Part shown: one piece after another, positions 44,447 through 53,077 of the stretch
Position numbering within the stretch: position 1 is the stretch's first letter
How the letters are laid out: each line of letters opens with the position of its first letter
NCBI RefSeq assembly: GCF_002128425.1
Contig: NZ_NESS01000003.1
Span: forward strand, 124,001-188,000
Direction: 5' to 3'
DNA from: Gottfriedia acidiceleris
GTDB lineage: Bacteria > Bacillota > Bacilli > Bacillales > Bacillaceae_G
DNA length: 64,000 bases
Notes under the pieces: model-generated
Databases searched by the model: none
Told to the model about the DNA's origin: nothing
What the model saw: only the letters and a program-made list of their open reading frames with translations
Translations under genes and position numbers: made by a program

Positions 44447-44635
44447 GTGCGTTTTATTATGACATTGTTCTGGAGCTTTGTTTTATGCCAAATGGGAGCT
44501 TACGTTTTAAGTTCAATGACTGGCGGAGAATATAATTTCACAACTGCTTCAATAATGGCTGTAGTATTATCTTTAGCTATTTCAGTTCTTAGCGAATCAA
44601 TAATTCCTAATGAACCTGTTGCAAAACACCACTAA
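44447..44635 (+). CDS. yjzD: DUF2929 membrane protein YjzD
   Basis: 62 residues from GTG 44447, eight bases after AGGAG; two alternative starts (GTG 44438, ATG 44459) fit less well. The start then reads (M)RFIMTLFWSFVL, like B. subtilis YjzD (61 residues). Two hydrophobic helices (about 3-22 and 32-50). Small conserved membrane protein of bacilli beside yjaU and yjzC; function unknown. Confidence 0.85.
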   Translation: MRFIMTLFWSFVLCQMGAYVLSSMTGGEYNFTTASIMAVVLSLAISVLSESIIPNEPVAKHH

Positions 44636-44776
44636 AATCTATATATAACATATGTTGTAGCACCCAAAAACGTTCAACTTGGTACATACATATGTCAGCA
44701 ATTATGGATTTAGATAATTTATAAAATACTAAAATTTTGATTAATACATTCAATATTTTGTAGATTGTAAACGCAT

Positions 44777-44817
44777 AAAAAAGCGCCCTCGATCAAATAA
44801 TCGAAAGCGCTTTTTTT
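44777..44817. terminator. Bidirectional terminator yjzD / yjzC
   Basis: AAAAAGCGC...GCGCTTTTT with inner TCGAT/ATCGA stem between convergent genes. Confidence 0.88.
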
Positions 44818-44888
44818 ATATTTTTAGGATATTTCTTCTATGAACCCATTCTTCATGAGTTCATTATACTTTCTAAGTTTCCAATCAA

Positions 44889-45071
44889 TTATTTAAATTT
44901 GGATTTATATGTCCATTTTCTGTTATGGTTTTGTGTATCTGGAAAAACTTCTCCAGCCTGAAGTTTAATTTGTTTTGGGCGAGTTACGTTGCTTCCTGTT
45001 TCGCCGATTTCCACATATACCCCATTATTTGGTGCTTTGTCGCCTGGTCGAAATTGATGTGCTTGACCCAT
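44889..45071 (-). CDS. yjzC: YjzC family protein
   Basis: 60 residues, soluble. Contains the YjzC pattern QFRPGDKAPNNGVYVEIGETG followed by a basic tail (RKWTYKSKFK). AGGAGG precedes the ATG. The yjzC-yjzD pair is kept as in B. subtilis. Function unknown. Confidence 0.9.
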   Translation of the reverse strand: MGQAHQFRPGDKAPNNGVYVEIGETGSNVTRPKQIKLQAGEVFPDTQNHNRKWTYKSKFK

Positions 45072-45223
45072 AATCCATTCCTCCTTCTATTTAGGTTCTT
45101 ATTGTTCCTCTAAAATTAAAGTTTTTTCTTTTAAAAAGATGGTATCATTAGTAATTATTGGCTTTTTACCCAATAATAATTTTTCTTAAAAAGATTAACA
45201 TTAAAAAATAAAAGGTGATGAAT

Positions 45224-46039
45224 ATGAAAACAAAACACTTAATTGCACTAGATTTAGACGGCACCTTATTAACGGATGAAAAAACAATATCCGAACGTAC
45301 TTTAAAAGTGATCTATGAGTTAAAGAACCAAGGTCACGAAGTATGCATTTCAACCGGTAGACCTTTTAGAGCTAGTAAAATGTATTATGATCAATTAAAA
45401 CTTACAACTCCAATTGTAAACTTTAATGGTGCTTATGTTCATCACCCCCTAGATGATTCATGGGGAGTTTATCACGAATCATTACCTTTAGAAGTAGCAA
45501 AAGAGGTAATTAGTTCCTGTAGAGAGTATGAATTGAAAAATATGTATGCTGAAATAATGGACGATGTATATGCGGATAAACACCAAGAAGAGATAATCCC
45601 ACTTTTCCACTACTTAAAAGAAGATATAATCCATGGAGATTTAGTTAAAAATCTTACTCAAGCTCCAACATGTCTTCTAATTGATAGTGAAGAGTCTCAT
45701 GTTGCCAGTATTCGTGAGCACCTATCAAATGTTCACGCTGAAGTAATTGATCACCGTCGCTGGGCAGCACCTCATCATATAATCGAAATTGTTAAAGCAG
45801 GTATGAATAAGGCAATTGGACTACAAAAAGTAGCCTCTTTCTATAATATTCCTCGAAAAAACATTATAGCTTTTGGGGACGAGGACAATGATTTGGAAAT
45901 GATTGAATATGCGGGTCATGGTGTAGCAATGGAAAATGCAATTCATCAATTAAAGAATATTGCTAACCATACAACATTATCTAATCAAGAAGATGGAATC
46001 GCGATTTTCTTGGAAGATTTTTTCAACTTAAAATTATAA
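45224..46039 (+). CDS. Cof-type HAD phosphatase
   Basis: 271 residues from ATG 45224, close behind AAAGGTGAT; GTG 45215 and ATG 45218 overlap the ribosome site. HAD motifs: DLDGTLL (motif I, residues 9-15), STGRPF (motif II), a Lys in KAGMNKAIGL and FGDEDNDLEMIEYAGHGVAMENA (motif IV). The large C2 cap places it in the Cof subfamily that dephosphorylates sugar phosphates or FMN/PLP-type compounds. The substrate cannot be read from sequence. Confidence 0.88.
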   Translation: MKTKHLIALDLDGTLLTDEKTISERTLKVIYELKNQGHEVCISTGRPFRASKMYYDQLKLTTPIVNFNGAYVHHPLDDSWGVYHESLPLEVAKEVISSCREYELKNMYAEIMDDVYADKHQEEIIPLFHYLKEDIIHGDLVKNLTQAPTCLLIDSEESHVASIREHLSNVHAEVIDHRRWAAPHHIIEIVKAGMNKAIGLQKVASFYNIPRKNIIAFGDEDNDLEMIEYAGHGVAMENAIHQLKNIANHTTLSNQEDGIAIFLEDFFNLKL

Positions 46040-46225
46040 CGAATGCACAATTTCTTTGTCATTAATTTCAAACAAAACTAATAATAACCACTTATAACAA
46101 TTTGCAATTTGTGCATTCTATTAAGGACTTCACCAAAAGGATTATCCACTTTTTGATATTGATCAATTATTATTGGAAATACTTAAGAAGTCAAAAAAAG
46201 CTTTCCTATTTAGGAGGGAATCATA

Positions 46226-46369
46226 ATGGGCAAAGGTAATAAGTCTAAGCGCTTTATTCAACAAAGTTCTGATTCTGTTACAAAGTACTCTGAAAAATTC
46301 CCTTATCACTTTACATTAGCTGAAGCAGAAGAGCGAAAAGCTAATAATAGACAAAGCTTTAATGCTTAA
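46226..46369 (+). CDS. Small hypothetical protein (47 aa)
   Basis: Short ORF MGKGNKSKRFIQQSSDSV... ending in NRQSFNA, basic N-terminus and predicted helical C-terminus (LAEAEERKANN). A strong AGGAGGG ribosome site and a following terminator support translation. I do not recognise the family; the size and composition resemble small spore-associated proteins but this is only a resemblance. Confidence 0.6.
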   Translation: MGKGNKSKRFIQQSSDSVTKYSEKFPYHFTLAEAEERKANNRQSFNA

Positions 46370-46387
46370 TAAAAGCATTAAAAACAA

Positions 46388-46424
46388 AAACAACCATCGG
46401 AGTAATCCTTTGGTTGTTTTTTAT
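46388..46424 (+). terminator. Terminator after the 46226 gene
   Basis: AACAACCA/TGGTTGTT hairpin followed by six T. Confidence 0.8.
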
Positions 46425-46466
46425 TTACGAACAATCAGTTTATACGTTAGTTCACTGAAGGAGATT

Positions 46467-46970
46467 CTAGTAAGAGAATGTTTGGGTAACCGGTTTAATT
46501 TCTCCATTAAGATCCTTCTCATTAACCTTTGATGCAACGATATTTGCAGTTACTTCATAATTCCCATGTGGAAGACTCTTATCAACAAAATTAACTTGCT
46601 CTTCCCAAACTTGTGCTTTGCCTTCAGGAATCGTAACATTTGTAATGACTTGTGCATATGCCATCTCTCTAGATGATTGATAAACTACTTGTCCACTCTC
46701 ATCTTTAATTATAAAATCAACTGTTTGTGATGAAGAAAATGTAAAATTTGCAGGGATTTTATTATCATTGCGTAATGAATATTTCATCGTTACAACCCCA
46801 TTGGCTGCTGTAACATCAAGGTTTGGTGTAAGCTTCTCAACGTCTATATCATTGCTTTGCACTACAGTTTGTTTTGTATTTTTAGTCGGCTTTATTTCCT
46901 TTTCACTATTTGCACCACAACCAGAGAGAAGTAGTGAACAAGCTAGCAAGAGAATTGATCTCTTTTTCAA
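46467..46970 (-). CDS. Lipoprotein with BsuPI-like domain
   Basis: 167 residues. Lipoprotein signal peptide MKKRSILLLACSLLLSGC with the acylated Cys at 18, a short Lys/Thr-rich linker, then a beta-sandwich domain like the intracellular proteinase inhibitor BsuPI (MKYSLRNDNKIPANFTFSSS, VDFIIKDESGQVVYQSS, VWEEQVNFVDKSLPHGNYEV). Here it is exported and membrane-anchored. Start codon TTG after GGTGGGGA. Whether it inhibits a protease is unknown. Confidence 0.85.
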   Translation of the reverse strand: MKKRSILLLACSLLLSGCGANSEKEIKPTKNTKQTVVQSNDIDVEKLTPNLDVTAANGVVTMKYSLRNDNKIPANFTFSSSQTVDFIIKDESGQVVYQSSREMAYAQVITNVTIPEGKAQVWEEQVNFVDKSLPHGNYEVTANIVASKVNEKDLNGEIKPVTQTFSY

Positions 46971-47197
46971 AGTATCCCCACCTTTATCGTATGCTTTACT
47001 AAATTATACCAAATAACTAGAAAATTACTTTAATAATTCAGTGAAATATTAGTGATGGTAGTAGCTCACATAAATGAAGTTCATTAGAAATAAATGTATA
47101 ATCTAAAAATTATAAGAAAAATTAATTAAGTATTTATATAATCATTAAAATTGAATAATAAATCTTATCAAAATACATATAAGAAAGGAGAATTACG

Positions 47198-47782
47198 ATG
47201 ACGCACACCATTTTCCATTCGTTCTTACTTATTTTAAGTGGCATTTTACTGTTAAGAATAGCAGGAAGAAAATCTATTTCGCAAATGACATTACCACAAA
47301 CGATTGTTATGATTTCGATTGGTACGATTATCGTTACGCCAATTATTGAAAAAGGTTTAAGTAAAACATTAATTGCAGCTTCAGTTTTTGTGTTAACCCT
47401 AATTGTATTAGAATATTTGCAGATGAAATCGAATACTCTTGAAAAATTTTTTACGGGAAAATCAAAAATTGTAGTAGAAAATGGGAAGTTGAATATTAAA
47501 AATTTAAAAAAGTTACGATTAACTGTTGATCAATTGGAAATGCGTATTCGAAATGAAGGAATTAATAAATTTGATGACATTAAGTTTGCAACAATTGAAC
47601 CAAATGGCTTATTAGGATTCGAATTAGTCGAAGATGCAAAACCATTAACGATCAGAGAGTTTAAAACACTAATGGAATCGTACGGTTTTAAACTTAATAA
47701 TAATTTAAGCGAGAATACTCGAAGTTCAATTTTTAATGAATTGAAAGGAAAACAAAAACCCGAAGATCATAATTTGAAATAG
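47198..47782 (+). CDS. DUF421 (YetF-like) membrane protein
   Basis: 194 residues. N-terminal hydrophobic helices (about 5-22, 34-50, 55-73) with RIAGRKSISQMTLPQ, the DUF421 signature, then a cytosolic YetF-type domain (VVENGKLNIKNLKKLRLTVDQLEMRIRNEG). Shorter than B. subtilis YetF/YrbG paralogues (about 220-230) but with both halves. Related YetF proteins in Bacillus are spore-membrane or stress associated. AAAGGAG precedes the ATG. Confidence 0.87.
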   Translation: MTHTIFHSFLLILSGILLLRIAGRKSISQMTLPQTIVMISIGTIIVTPIIEKGLSKTLIAASVFVLTLIVLEYLQMKSNTLEKFFTGKSKIVVENGKLNIKNLKKLRLTVDQLEMRIRNEGINKFDDIKFATIEPNGLLGFELVEDAKPLTIREFKTLMESYGFKLNNNLSENTRSSIFNELKGKQKPEDHNLK

Positions 47783-47847
47783 TTCTTTCCAATCCATTTC
47801 TTCTTTTTTATAACCCATTACCTTCCTTAAAAAACAAGCAAATAATA

Positions 47848-47883
47848 AAAAAAGACTAGCAATTTTAACTTTTTGCTAGTCAT
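47848..47883. terminator. Bidirectional terminator
   Basis: GACTAGCAA/TTGCTAGTC hairpin with A and T runs, between the DUF421 gene and the convergent yitT paralogue. Confidence 0.82.
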
Positions 47884-47890
47884 TATCTAT

Positions 47891-48745
47891 TTAAATCTTT
47901 CTAAATTCCCCTAATACATCAACGGTTTGTACTACATTCGTAAAAGCTTTCGGATCTACTCTTTTTATAATTCTTTCTAAATCGTATAATTCATAACGAG
48001 ATAATACGATCATTAGGATATCTTTATCTTGCTTAGTAAATGCTCCAGTTGCATTCATTTGCGTAATTCCTCGTACAAGTTTCGCGTGAATTTCTTCTCT
48101 AAGCTCTTCACCCTTTGTAGTGACAATCATTGCCGTTAGTTTAACATGACTCGTATGAACACTATCGATAACTCGAGTAGTAACATATAAATTGATTAGA
48201 GTATAAAGAGCTTTTTCCATTCCATAAAGCTGGCCAGCTGTAATGATAATAATAGCATTAAACAAAAAGAAATATGTTCCAACCGGTTTGCCTTTTGATT
48301 TTGAAAGAACTAAGGCGATTATATCTAATCCACCTGTAGATCCACCAAATTTTAATGTCATTCCAATACCGATCGCAGCAATTAAACCACCAAAAACTGC
48401 ATTAAGAAGAATATCATCAGAAAAAATTGGTTTTACAGGTAAGATTTCCAAAAATAATGTCATTATCCCTACACTAAAAAAACTAAAATACGTAAAGGAA
48501 CGACCCACTTTTTTCCATGCTAAGACGATAACAGGAATATTTAATAACGCTAATAGAATTCCCGTCGTTGCTGTAAACGGCGTGTAGTCAGTAATAATAT
48601 TTGAAAGCAATTGCGCTAGACCTGCAAAACCACTTGAATAAACATTAGCAGGGATTAAAAAACAATTCATTGCAAACGCATTTAAGAAACCACCGATCAT
48701 TACTACAACCAGCTTAAATAAAAGCTCTTTATTTCTTTCCACCAA
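47891..48745 (-). CDS. YitT family membrane protein, paralogue 1
   Basis: 284 residues: about five to six hydrophobic helices (residues 10-175) typical of YitT, then a cytosolic DUF2179 domain (from about 200; HVKLTAMIVTTKGEELREEIHAKLVRGITQMNATGAFTKQ). Nearly all positions match the second paralogue at 49285, so the pair arose by recent local duplication. Function of the family is unresolved. AGGAGGAAGC precedes the ATG. Confidence 0.9.
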   Translation of the reverse strand: MVERNKELLFKLVVVMIGGFLNAFAMNCFLIPANVYSSGFAGLAQLLSNIITDYTPFTATTGILLALLNIPVIVLAWKKVGRSFTYFSFFSVGIMTLFLEILPVKPIFSDDILLNAVFGGLIAAIGIGMTLKFGGSTGGLDIIALVLSKSKGKPVGTYFFLFNAIIIITAGQLYGMEKALYTLINLYVTTRVIDSVHTSHVKLTAMIVTTKGEELREEIHAKLVRGITQMNATGAFTKQDKDILMIVLSRYELYDLERIIKRVDPKAFTNVVQTVDVLGEFRKI

Positions 48746-48895
48746 CTTTGCTTCCTCCTCAAAAAAAATAAAACTTCTCTCTATATTAAAAAGTTGTCTC
48801 TGTAAAGAACATCATATTTGAAAACGAACACTCATACATAATTAAGTTGATATAGGTAAACCTAACATTATCATTTCTTATAAAGGAGCTTATAT

Positions 48896-49024
48896 ATGCC
48901 TACTAGTGATAATGACAAAAAAGCAAAAGATAATAACGCTATAAGAGAAAAGAAAAATGCACAAGAAACAAAAAATGCACAAGCTGGTAAGAAATCTTTT
49001 TCTAAAAGTGTCGATCATCTTTAA
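48896..49024 (+). CDS. DUF3941-type micro-protein (42 aa)
   Basis: Short ORF beginning MPTSDNDKKAKDNNAIREKK and ending KKSFSKSVDHL; very hydrophilic, Lys/Asn-rich, with a tandem NAQ-type repeat. The DNDKKAKDNNA...SVDHL pattern matches small Bacillus proteins annotated DUF3941 (from memory). AAAGGAG precedes the ATG. It sits between the two yitT paralogues on the other strand. Function unknown. Confidence 0.75.
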   Translation: MPTSDNDKKAKDNNAIREKKNAQETKNAQAGKKSFSKSVDHL

Positions 49025-49161
49025 TATTTTTCAACGTTTTAATCTACTCAAAAACATAAGAATTTCTTCATCTAATAGTTTAAGTATATTTAAATCTTTC
49101 TGAAAGACAATAAGAACTTTCTAAACTTGAAAAAGCCTTATTATTATTAAGATTCAAAAAA

Positions 49162-49213
49162 TAAAACTGTTCAACTTTTCCATTTATTTTGGTAAAAGAT
49201 GAACAGTTTTTTA
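49162..49213. terminator. Long bidirectional terminator hairpin
   Basis: AAAACTGTTCA/TGAACAGTTTT with an inner CTTTT/AAAAG stem, T run after. Between the micro-gene and yitT paralogue 2. Confidence 0.85.
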
Positions 49214-49284
49214 TGTATTTTTTACAATATATAGATTAAGACTTAATTTCCTATTTGTTTAATTCCCCTTTCTTAATTCCACTC

Positions 49285-50136
49285 TTAAAACTTCCTAAAT
49301 TCACCAAACACGTCAATTGTTTGAACGATATTAGTAAATGCCTTTTCATCAACTGATTTAATGACTTTCGATAGATGATATAGCTCATAACGTGATAGCA
49401 CCATCATTAAAATCTGCTTATCTTGATTCGTAAAAGCACCTTTTGCATTGATTGCAGTTATTCCTCGCACAAGTTTTGAATGGATTTCTTTACGCAATTC
49501 ATCGCCTTTTGTCGTTACAATAAAGGCAGTTACTTTAATATGACTAGTATGAATTGCATCAATGAATCTAGAAGTAACATATAGGTTAATTAATGTATAA
49601 AGGGCTTTTTCCATTCCATAAATATAGCCTGCTGTTAATATAATTAACGCATTAAAAAGGAAGAAGTATGTGCCAACTGGTTTTCCTTTCGAACGTGATA
49701 ATACTAGAGCTACTATATCTAACCCACCTGTCGAAGCACCAAACTTCAATGTATATCCAATCCCAACTGCAACAATTAATCCACCAAAGACTGCGTTAAG
49801 TAAAATATCTTTTGAGAATAGAGGCGTTACTGGAATTATTTCTAAAAATATCGTCGTGATTCCAACGCTTAAAATCGTAAAATACGTAAAGGATGGACCT
49901 ATTTTTTTCCATGCTAAAATGATTACTGGGATATTTAATATTGCAAGTAAAATACCAGTAGAAGCTGAAAAAGGTGTAAAATCATTTAATAAATTAGTAA
50001 GTAACTGAGCTAAACCAGAAAAACCACTTGAATAAACACTGACAGGAATTAAAAAACAATTCATAGCAAATGCATTCATCAATGCACCAAATATTACGAC
50101 AAGAACTTTTAATAACAATTCTTTTTTGTCACTCAC
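49285..50136 (-). CDS. YitT family membrane protein, paralogue 2
   Basis: 283 residues with the same domain plan as paralogue 1: YitT membrane part followed by DUF2179. Long stretches are the same in both (FGASTGGLDIVALVLSRSKG versus FGGSTGGLDIIALVLSKSKG; KGKPVGTYFFLFNA in both). A hairpin terminator lies on the other side of its start toward yitL. It is not known whether the two copies are redundant. Confidence 0.9.
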   Translation of the reverse strand: MSDKKELLLKVLVVIFGALMNAFAMNCFLIPVSVYSSGFSGLAQLLTNLLNDFTPFSASTGILLAILNIPVIILAWKKIGPSFTYFTILSVGITTIFLEIIPVTPLFSKDILLNAVFGGLIVAVGIGYTLKFGASTGGLDIVALVLSRSKGKPVGTYFFLFNALIILTAGYIYGMEKALYTLINLYVTSRFIDAIHTSHIKVTAFIVTTKGDELRKEIHSKLVRGITAINAKGAFTNQDKQILMMVLSRYELYHLSKVIKSVDEKAFTNIVQTIDVFGEFRKF

Positions 50137-50198
50137 CTACAAGCCTCCTAAACATTCATATGTTTAGTATGCCTGTAAATTGTAAAAAAATAGCAAAA

Positions 50199-50225
50199 AA
50201 ACCATTTCAATATGAAATGGTTTCA
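50199..50225 (-). terminator. Terminator of yitL
   Basis: AAACCATTTCA/TGAAATGGTTT hairpin (50199-50224), T run on the minus strand. Confidence 0.8.
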
Positions 50226-50233
50226 AACTCTAA

Positions 50234-51109
50234 TTATTGCTCTTTCTTCTCAAACAATTCTTTTGCGTATGTCCAACCGTCTTCTTGATAGATTTTGTTT
50301 TCCTTTAATAATCTACCCATCGCTCGTTTAAATGAAGCTTTACTAATATTAAATCTTACTTTAATATCCTCTGCATCACTTTTATCCCAGTAAGGCATTG
50401 CGCCACCACGGCTCATCATATATTCATAAATTTCATTTGCTTCTTGATCTAATCCTTCATGCACTCTTGGTAAAAGTGACACGTTAATACTTCCATCATC
50501 TTTTACATCAATAATGCGTCCACTTACTCTTTCACCAATTCGAGGTTCAGTTTTTCTCTGTGATTCATGGATAAAGCCTATGAATCGTTCATCAGTTAAA
50601 ATATAAGAACCAACTCTTAAAGTACGATAAATAATCCCTGATACATTTTTATTAAGCATATTAGATTCAGCCGGTACAGAAAACTCTCTCATGACTGGTT
50701 CAGTAGCAATTTTAATTAATAATCTACCTTTGTTTGTTTGCTTTAACGTACAAAAAATTTCATCACCTTCTTCAGGCCAAACTTCTTGAAGAGGTGGAAG
50801 GTCACCTTTTTCTAAAAGAATATCTTTTGAAATACCGATGTTTACAAAAACACCCACTCCATCAAGTTTATCTACTACTTTTGCAAATCCATAACCTTCT
50901 GTTGTAATGAATGGCATTTCCATCGTAGCAGATAGTCTACCTTTAGAATCATGATATAAAAATACAGTTACTTCTTGATCTATTTCAATTTCACCTGATG
51001 CCTCATTTTTATGTAAAAATACTTCTTCTTGATCTTGGACAAGCATATACCCAATATCCGTTTCTCGACTGCAAACTAAAGTTACAATCTCTCCTGCTTG
51101 TAAACTCAT
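50234..51109 (-). CDS. yitL: S1-domain RNA-binding protein, CvfB family (YitL)
   Basis: 291 residues, like CvfB/YitL (about 300). Tandem S1-like OB folds (residues about 3-60, 70-130, 145-205) with GYGFAKVVDKLDGVGVFVNIGISKDILL, and a C-terminal winged helix (DKSDAEDIKVRFNISKASFKRAMGRLLKENKI). CvfB proteins influence virulence and RNA metabolism in staphylococci; the role in Bacillus is open. Divergent from the yajQ homologue, as yitL-yitK in B. subtilis. Confidence 0.92.
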   Translation of the reverse strand: MSLQAGEIVTLVCSRETDIGYMLVQDQEEVFLHKNEASGEIEIDQEVTVFLYHDSKGRLSATMEMPFITTEGYGFAKVVDKLDGVGVFVNIGISKDILLEKGDLPPLQEVWPEEGDEIFCTLKQTNKGRLLIKIATEPVMREFSVPAESNMLNKNVSGIIYRTLRVGSYILTDERFIGFIHESQRKTEPRIGERVSGRIIDVKDDGSINVSLLPRVHEGLDQEANEIYEYMMSRGGAMPYWDKSDAEDIKVRFNISKASFKRAMGRLLKENKIYQEDGWTYAKELFEKKEQ

Positions 51110-51233
51110 TTTTTGTTACATCCTCTCTTAACTTTCAAACTAAAAATTATTATATCATGCTAACCTGAAAGTTTGTTACTTCGTCTATCATACACTATAA
51201 TACAAGTATTAACGAATTGGAGGGATTCTATCT

Positions 51234-51725
51234 ATGTCAAAAGAAAGTTCATTTGATATTGTATCAAAAGTAGACTTACCAGAAGTCTCTAATGCGATTC
51301 AACTTGCTACAAAAGAAATCGCAACTCGCTATGATTTTAAAGGAAGCAAAAGCTCAATTTCATTAGAAAAAGAAGAACTAGTTTTAGTTTCTGATGACGA
51401 TTTTAAATTAGAGCAATTAAAAGACGTATTAATTAGTAAATTAATTAAACGTAATGTTCCTATTAAAAACCTAGACTACAGTAAGGTTGAAGGTGCATCA
51501 GGTGGTACTGTAAGACAAAGAGCTAAATTAGTCCAAGGTATTGATAAAGATAATGCAAAAAAAATCAATACAATCATTAAAAATAGCGGATTAAAAGTAA
51601 AATCACAAATTCAAGATGATCAAATCCGTGTAACTGCAAAAAGTAGAGATGATTTACAAGCAATTATCGCTGCTGTAAAAGGTGCAGATTTATCAATCGA
51701 CGTTCAATTTATGAATTACCGATAA
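51234..51725 (+). CDS. yajQ: YajQ family nucleotide-binding protein
   Basis: 163 residues, the standard YajQ/YitK length. Starts [21 protein letters not shown] and keeps [12 protein letters not shown] and the C-terminal [12 protein letters not shown]. Two ferredoxin-like subdomains. Family members bind RNA, nucleotides or c-di-GMP (XC_3703); function in Bacillus unknown. GGAGGG precedes the ATG. Confidence 0.95.
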   Translation: MSKESSFDIVSKVDLPEVSNAIQLATKEIATRYDFKGSKSSISLEKEELVLVSDDDFKLEQLKDVLISKLIKRNVPIKNLDYSKVEGASGGTVRQRAKLVQGIDKDNAKKINTIIKNSGLKVKSQIQDDQIRVTAKSRDDLQAIIAAVKGADLSIDVQFMNYR

Positions 51726-51736
51726 ATACATACATA

Positions 51737-51771
51737 CAAAAAGAGGATGAAATTAATCATCCTCTTTTTTT
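51737..51771 (+). terminator. Terminator after yajQ
   Basis: AAAGAGGATGA/TCATCCTCTTT hairpin followed by a T run; convergent with the LacI gene. Confidence 0.87.
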
Positions 51772-51786
51772 AACTTTAAAATATAA

Positions 51787-52830
51787 TTAACCACTTACTA
51801 ACGTTAATCTCTCATTCTTTACACATGTACCACGAACTACTATTTTATATGGTACGATGATGCTTTTCTCAGTACCATCTGGTTCTTCAATTTTTGAAAT
51901 AATATTTTTCGCCGCTTCATTACCTAATTGATAAATATTAATATCTACAGATGTTAGTGGTGGATTTGATAATTCTGCAAAAATGGCATTATTAAAACTA
52001 ATAATTGAAATATTATTCGGAACTGAAATGTTATGTTCACTTAAAACACTTATAATACCTAATGCTAGTACATCATCAGTTACAACAATTGCAGTTGGAA
52101 GCTCATTTAATTCGAGCAATTGATTCACTGCTTTCCTTCCACCGTCTCTCGTAAATGATGTAAATATAATTTCTTCTTCATTTACTGAAAGTCCGTTTAA
52201 TTGCATTGAATCTTGGTAGCCACGTAAACGGTTTTGGGTTACAAGAAGACTACTTTCTCCCCCAACAAACGCAATTTGTCGATGTCCATGATCAATTAAA
52301 TAATCCGTCACATCTCTAGCAGCTGCATAATTATCGTTATCAATATATGTTATATCGTCAATTGAATGATATGGCTTCCCTACTAATACAAAAGGAAAAT
52401 TATTTTCGTTCAAATAATCAATAATCTTATCATTTTCCTTAGAGTAAAGTAGAATAATTCCGTCGACTCTTCTACCCCTGATTGTTTTAATTACAGTTTG
52501 CTCAATTTCATCTTCGTTGTTCCCTGTAATAAAATAAAGAGAGTAATCCTTTTGATTTGAATATGCTGTCACACCTCTAATTACTTCTGCAAAAAATGGA
52601 TTATGAAATGATGTATCTAATGCTGGTGGCAAAACTAATCCAATTGATTTCGTAGATCGATTAGCCAATGACCTTGCATTTAAATTTGGATGATAATTTA
52701 GTTCATCCATTACTTTTCTAACTTTTCTTTTTGTTTTTTCACTTATTCTTGGGTTGTTTGAGATAACTCGAGACACCGTTGAAGGCGCTACATTCGCTTT
52801 CTTCGCAACATCCTTAATTGTAATAGTCAT
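51787..52830 (-). CDS. LacI-family repressor, MalR-like
   Basis: 347 residues. LacI helix-turn-helix at residues 4-23 (IKDVAKKANVAPSTVSRVIS) with hinge helix LNARSLANRSTKSIG, then a periplasmic-binding-like sugar domain. The HTH recognition helix VAPSTVSR and the domain are close to MalR-type maltose regulators, and the next two genes encode alpha-glucan-acting GH13 proteins, so control of those genes is likely. A perfect cre-type palindrome is 27 bp upstream of the start, consistent with autoregulation or CcpA control. Confidence 0.88.
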   Translation of the reverse strand: MTITIKDVAKKANVAPSTVSRVISNNPRISEKTKRKVRKVMDELNYHPNLNARSLANRSTKSIGLVLPPALDTSFHNPFFAEVIRGVTAYSNQKDYSLYFITGNNEDEIEQTVIKTIRGRRVDGIILLYSKENDKIIDYLNENNFPFVLVGKPYHSIDDITYIDNDNYAAARDVTDYLIDHGHRQIAFVGGESSLLVTQNRLRGYQDSMQLNGLSVNEEEIIFTSFTRDGGRKAVNQLLELNELPTAIVVTDDVLALGIISVLSEHNISVPNNISIISFNNAIFAELSNPPLTSVDINIYQLGNEAAKNIISKIEEPDGTEKSIIVPYKIVVRGTCVKNERLTLVSG

Positions 52831-52856
52831 TTTTATTCCCCTTATTTACGAATGAA

Positions 52857-52870
52857 TGTAAACGTTATCA
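52857..52870. promoter_or_regulatory. LacI/CcpA-type operator upstream of the LacI gene
   Basis: TGTAAACGTTATCA matches the cre consensus TGWAANCGNTNWCA at every position. CcpA and LacI relatives share this class of site, so the binder is undecided. Confidence 0.65.
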
Positions 52871-53077
52871 TTATTTCTTTAGATGCAGACTCTATTAAAA
52901 AGATTGCTGATTCTTGATAAAATCCACATCTTCCTTCACAAGTCGATGTCCCGTTTATTTATACTGGAATCTAGTGGATTTAATCTTATTCTAATTAACA
53001 CTGCTTGATGCTTGCTTAGAATACTAAAAAGACCTTAATCAATCATTTCAAGTATTCTAAGCTCAACAAACTAGTAT

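Noticed and set aside
46042-46110. Terminator after the HAD gene
   Set aside because: GAATGCACAA and TTGTGCATTC are perfect arms but the loop is about 50 bases and no T run follows; kept only as an inverted repeat of unknown meaning.
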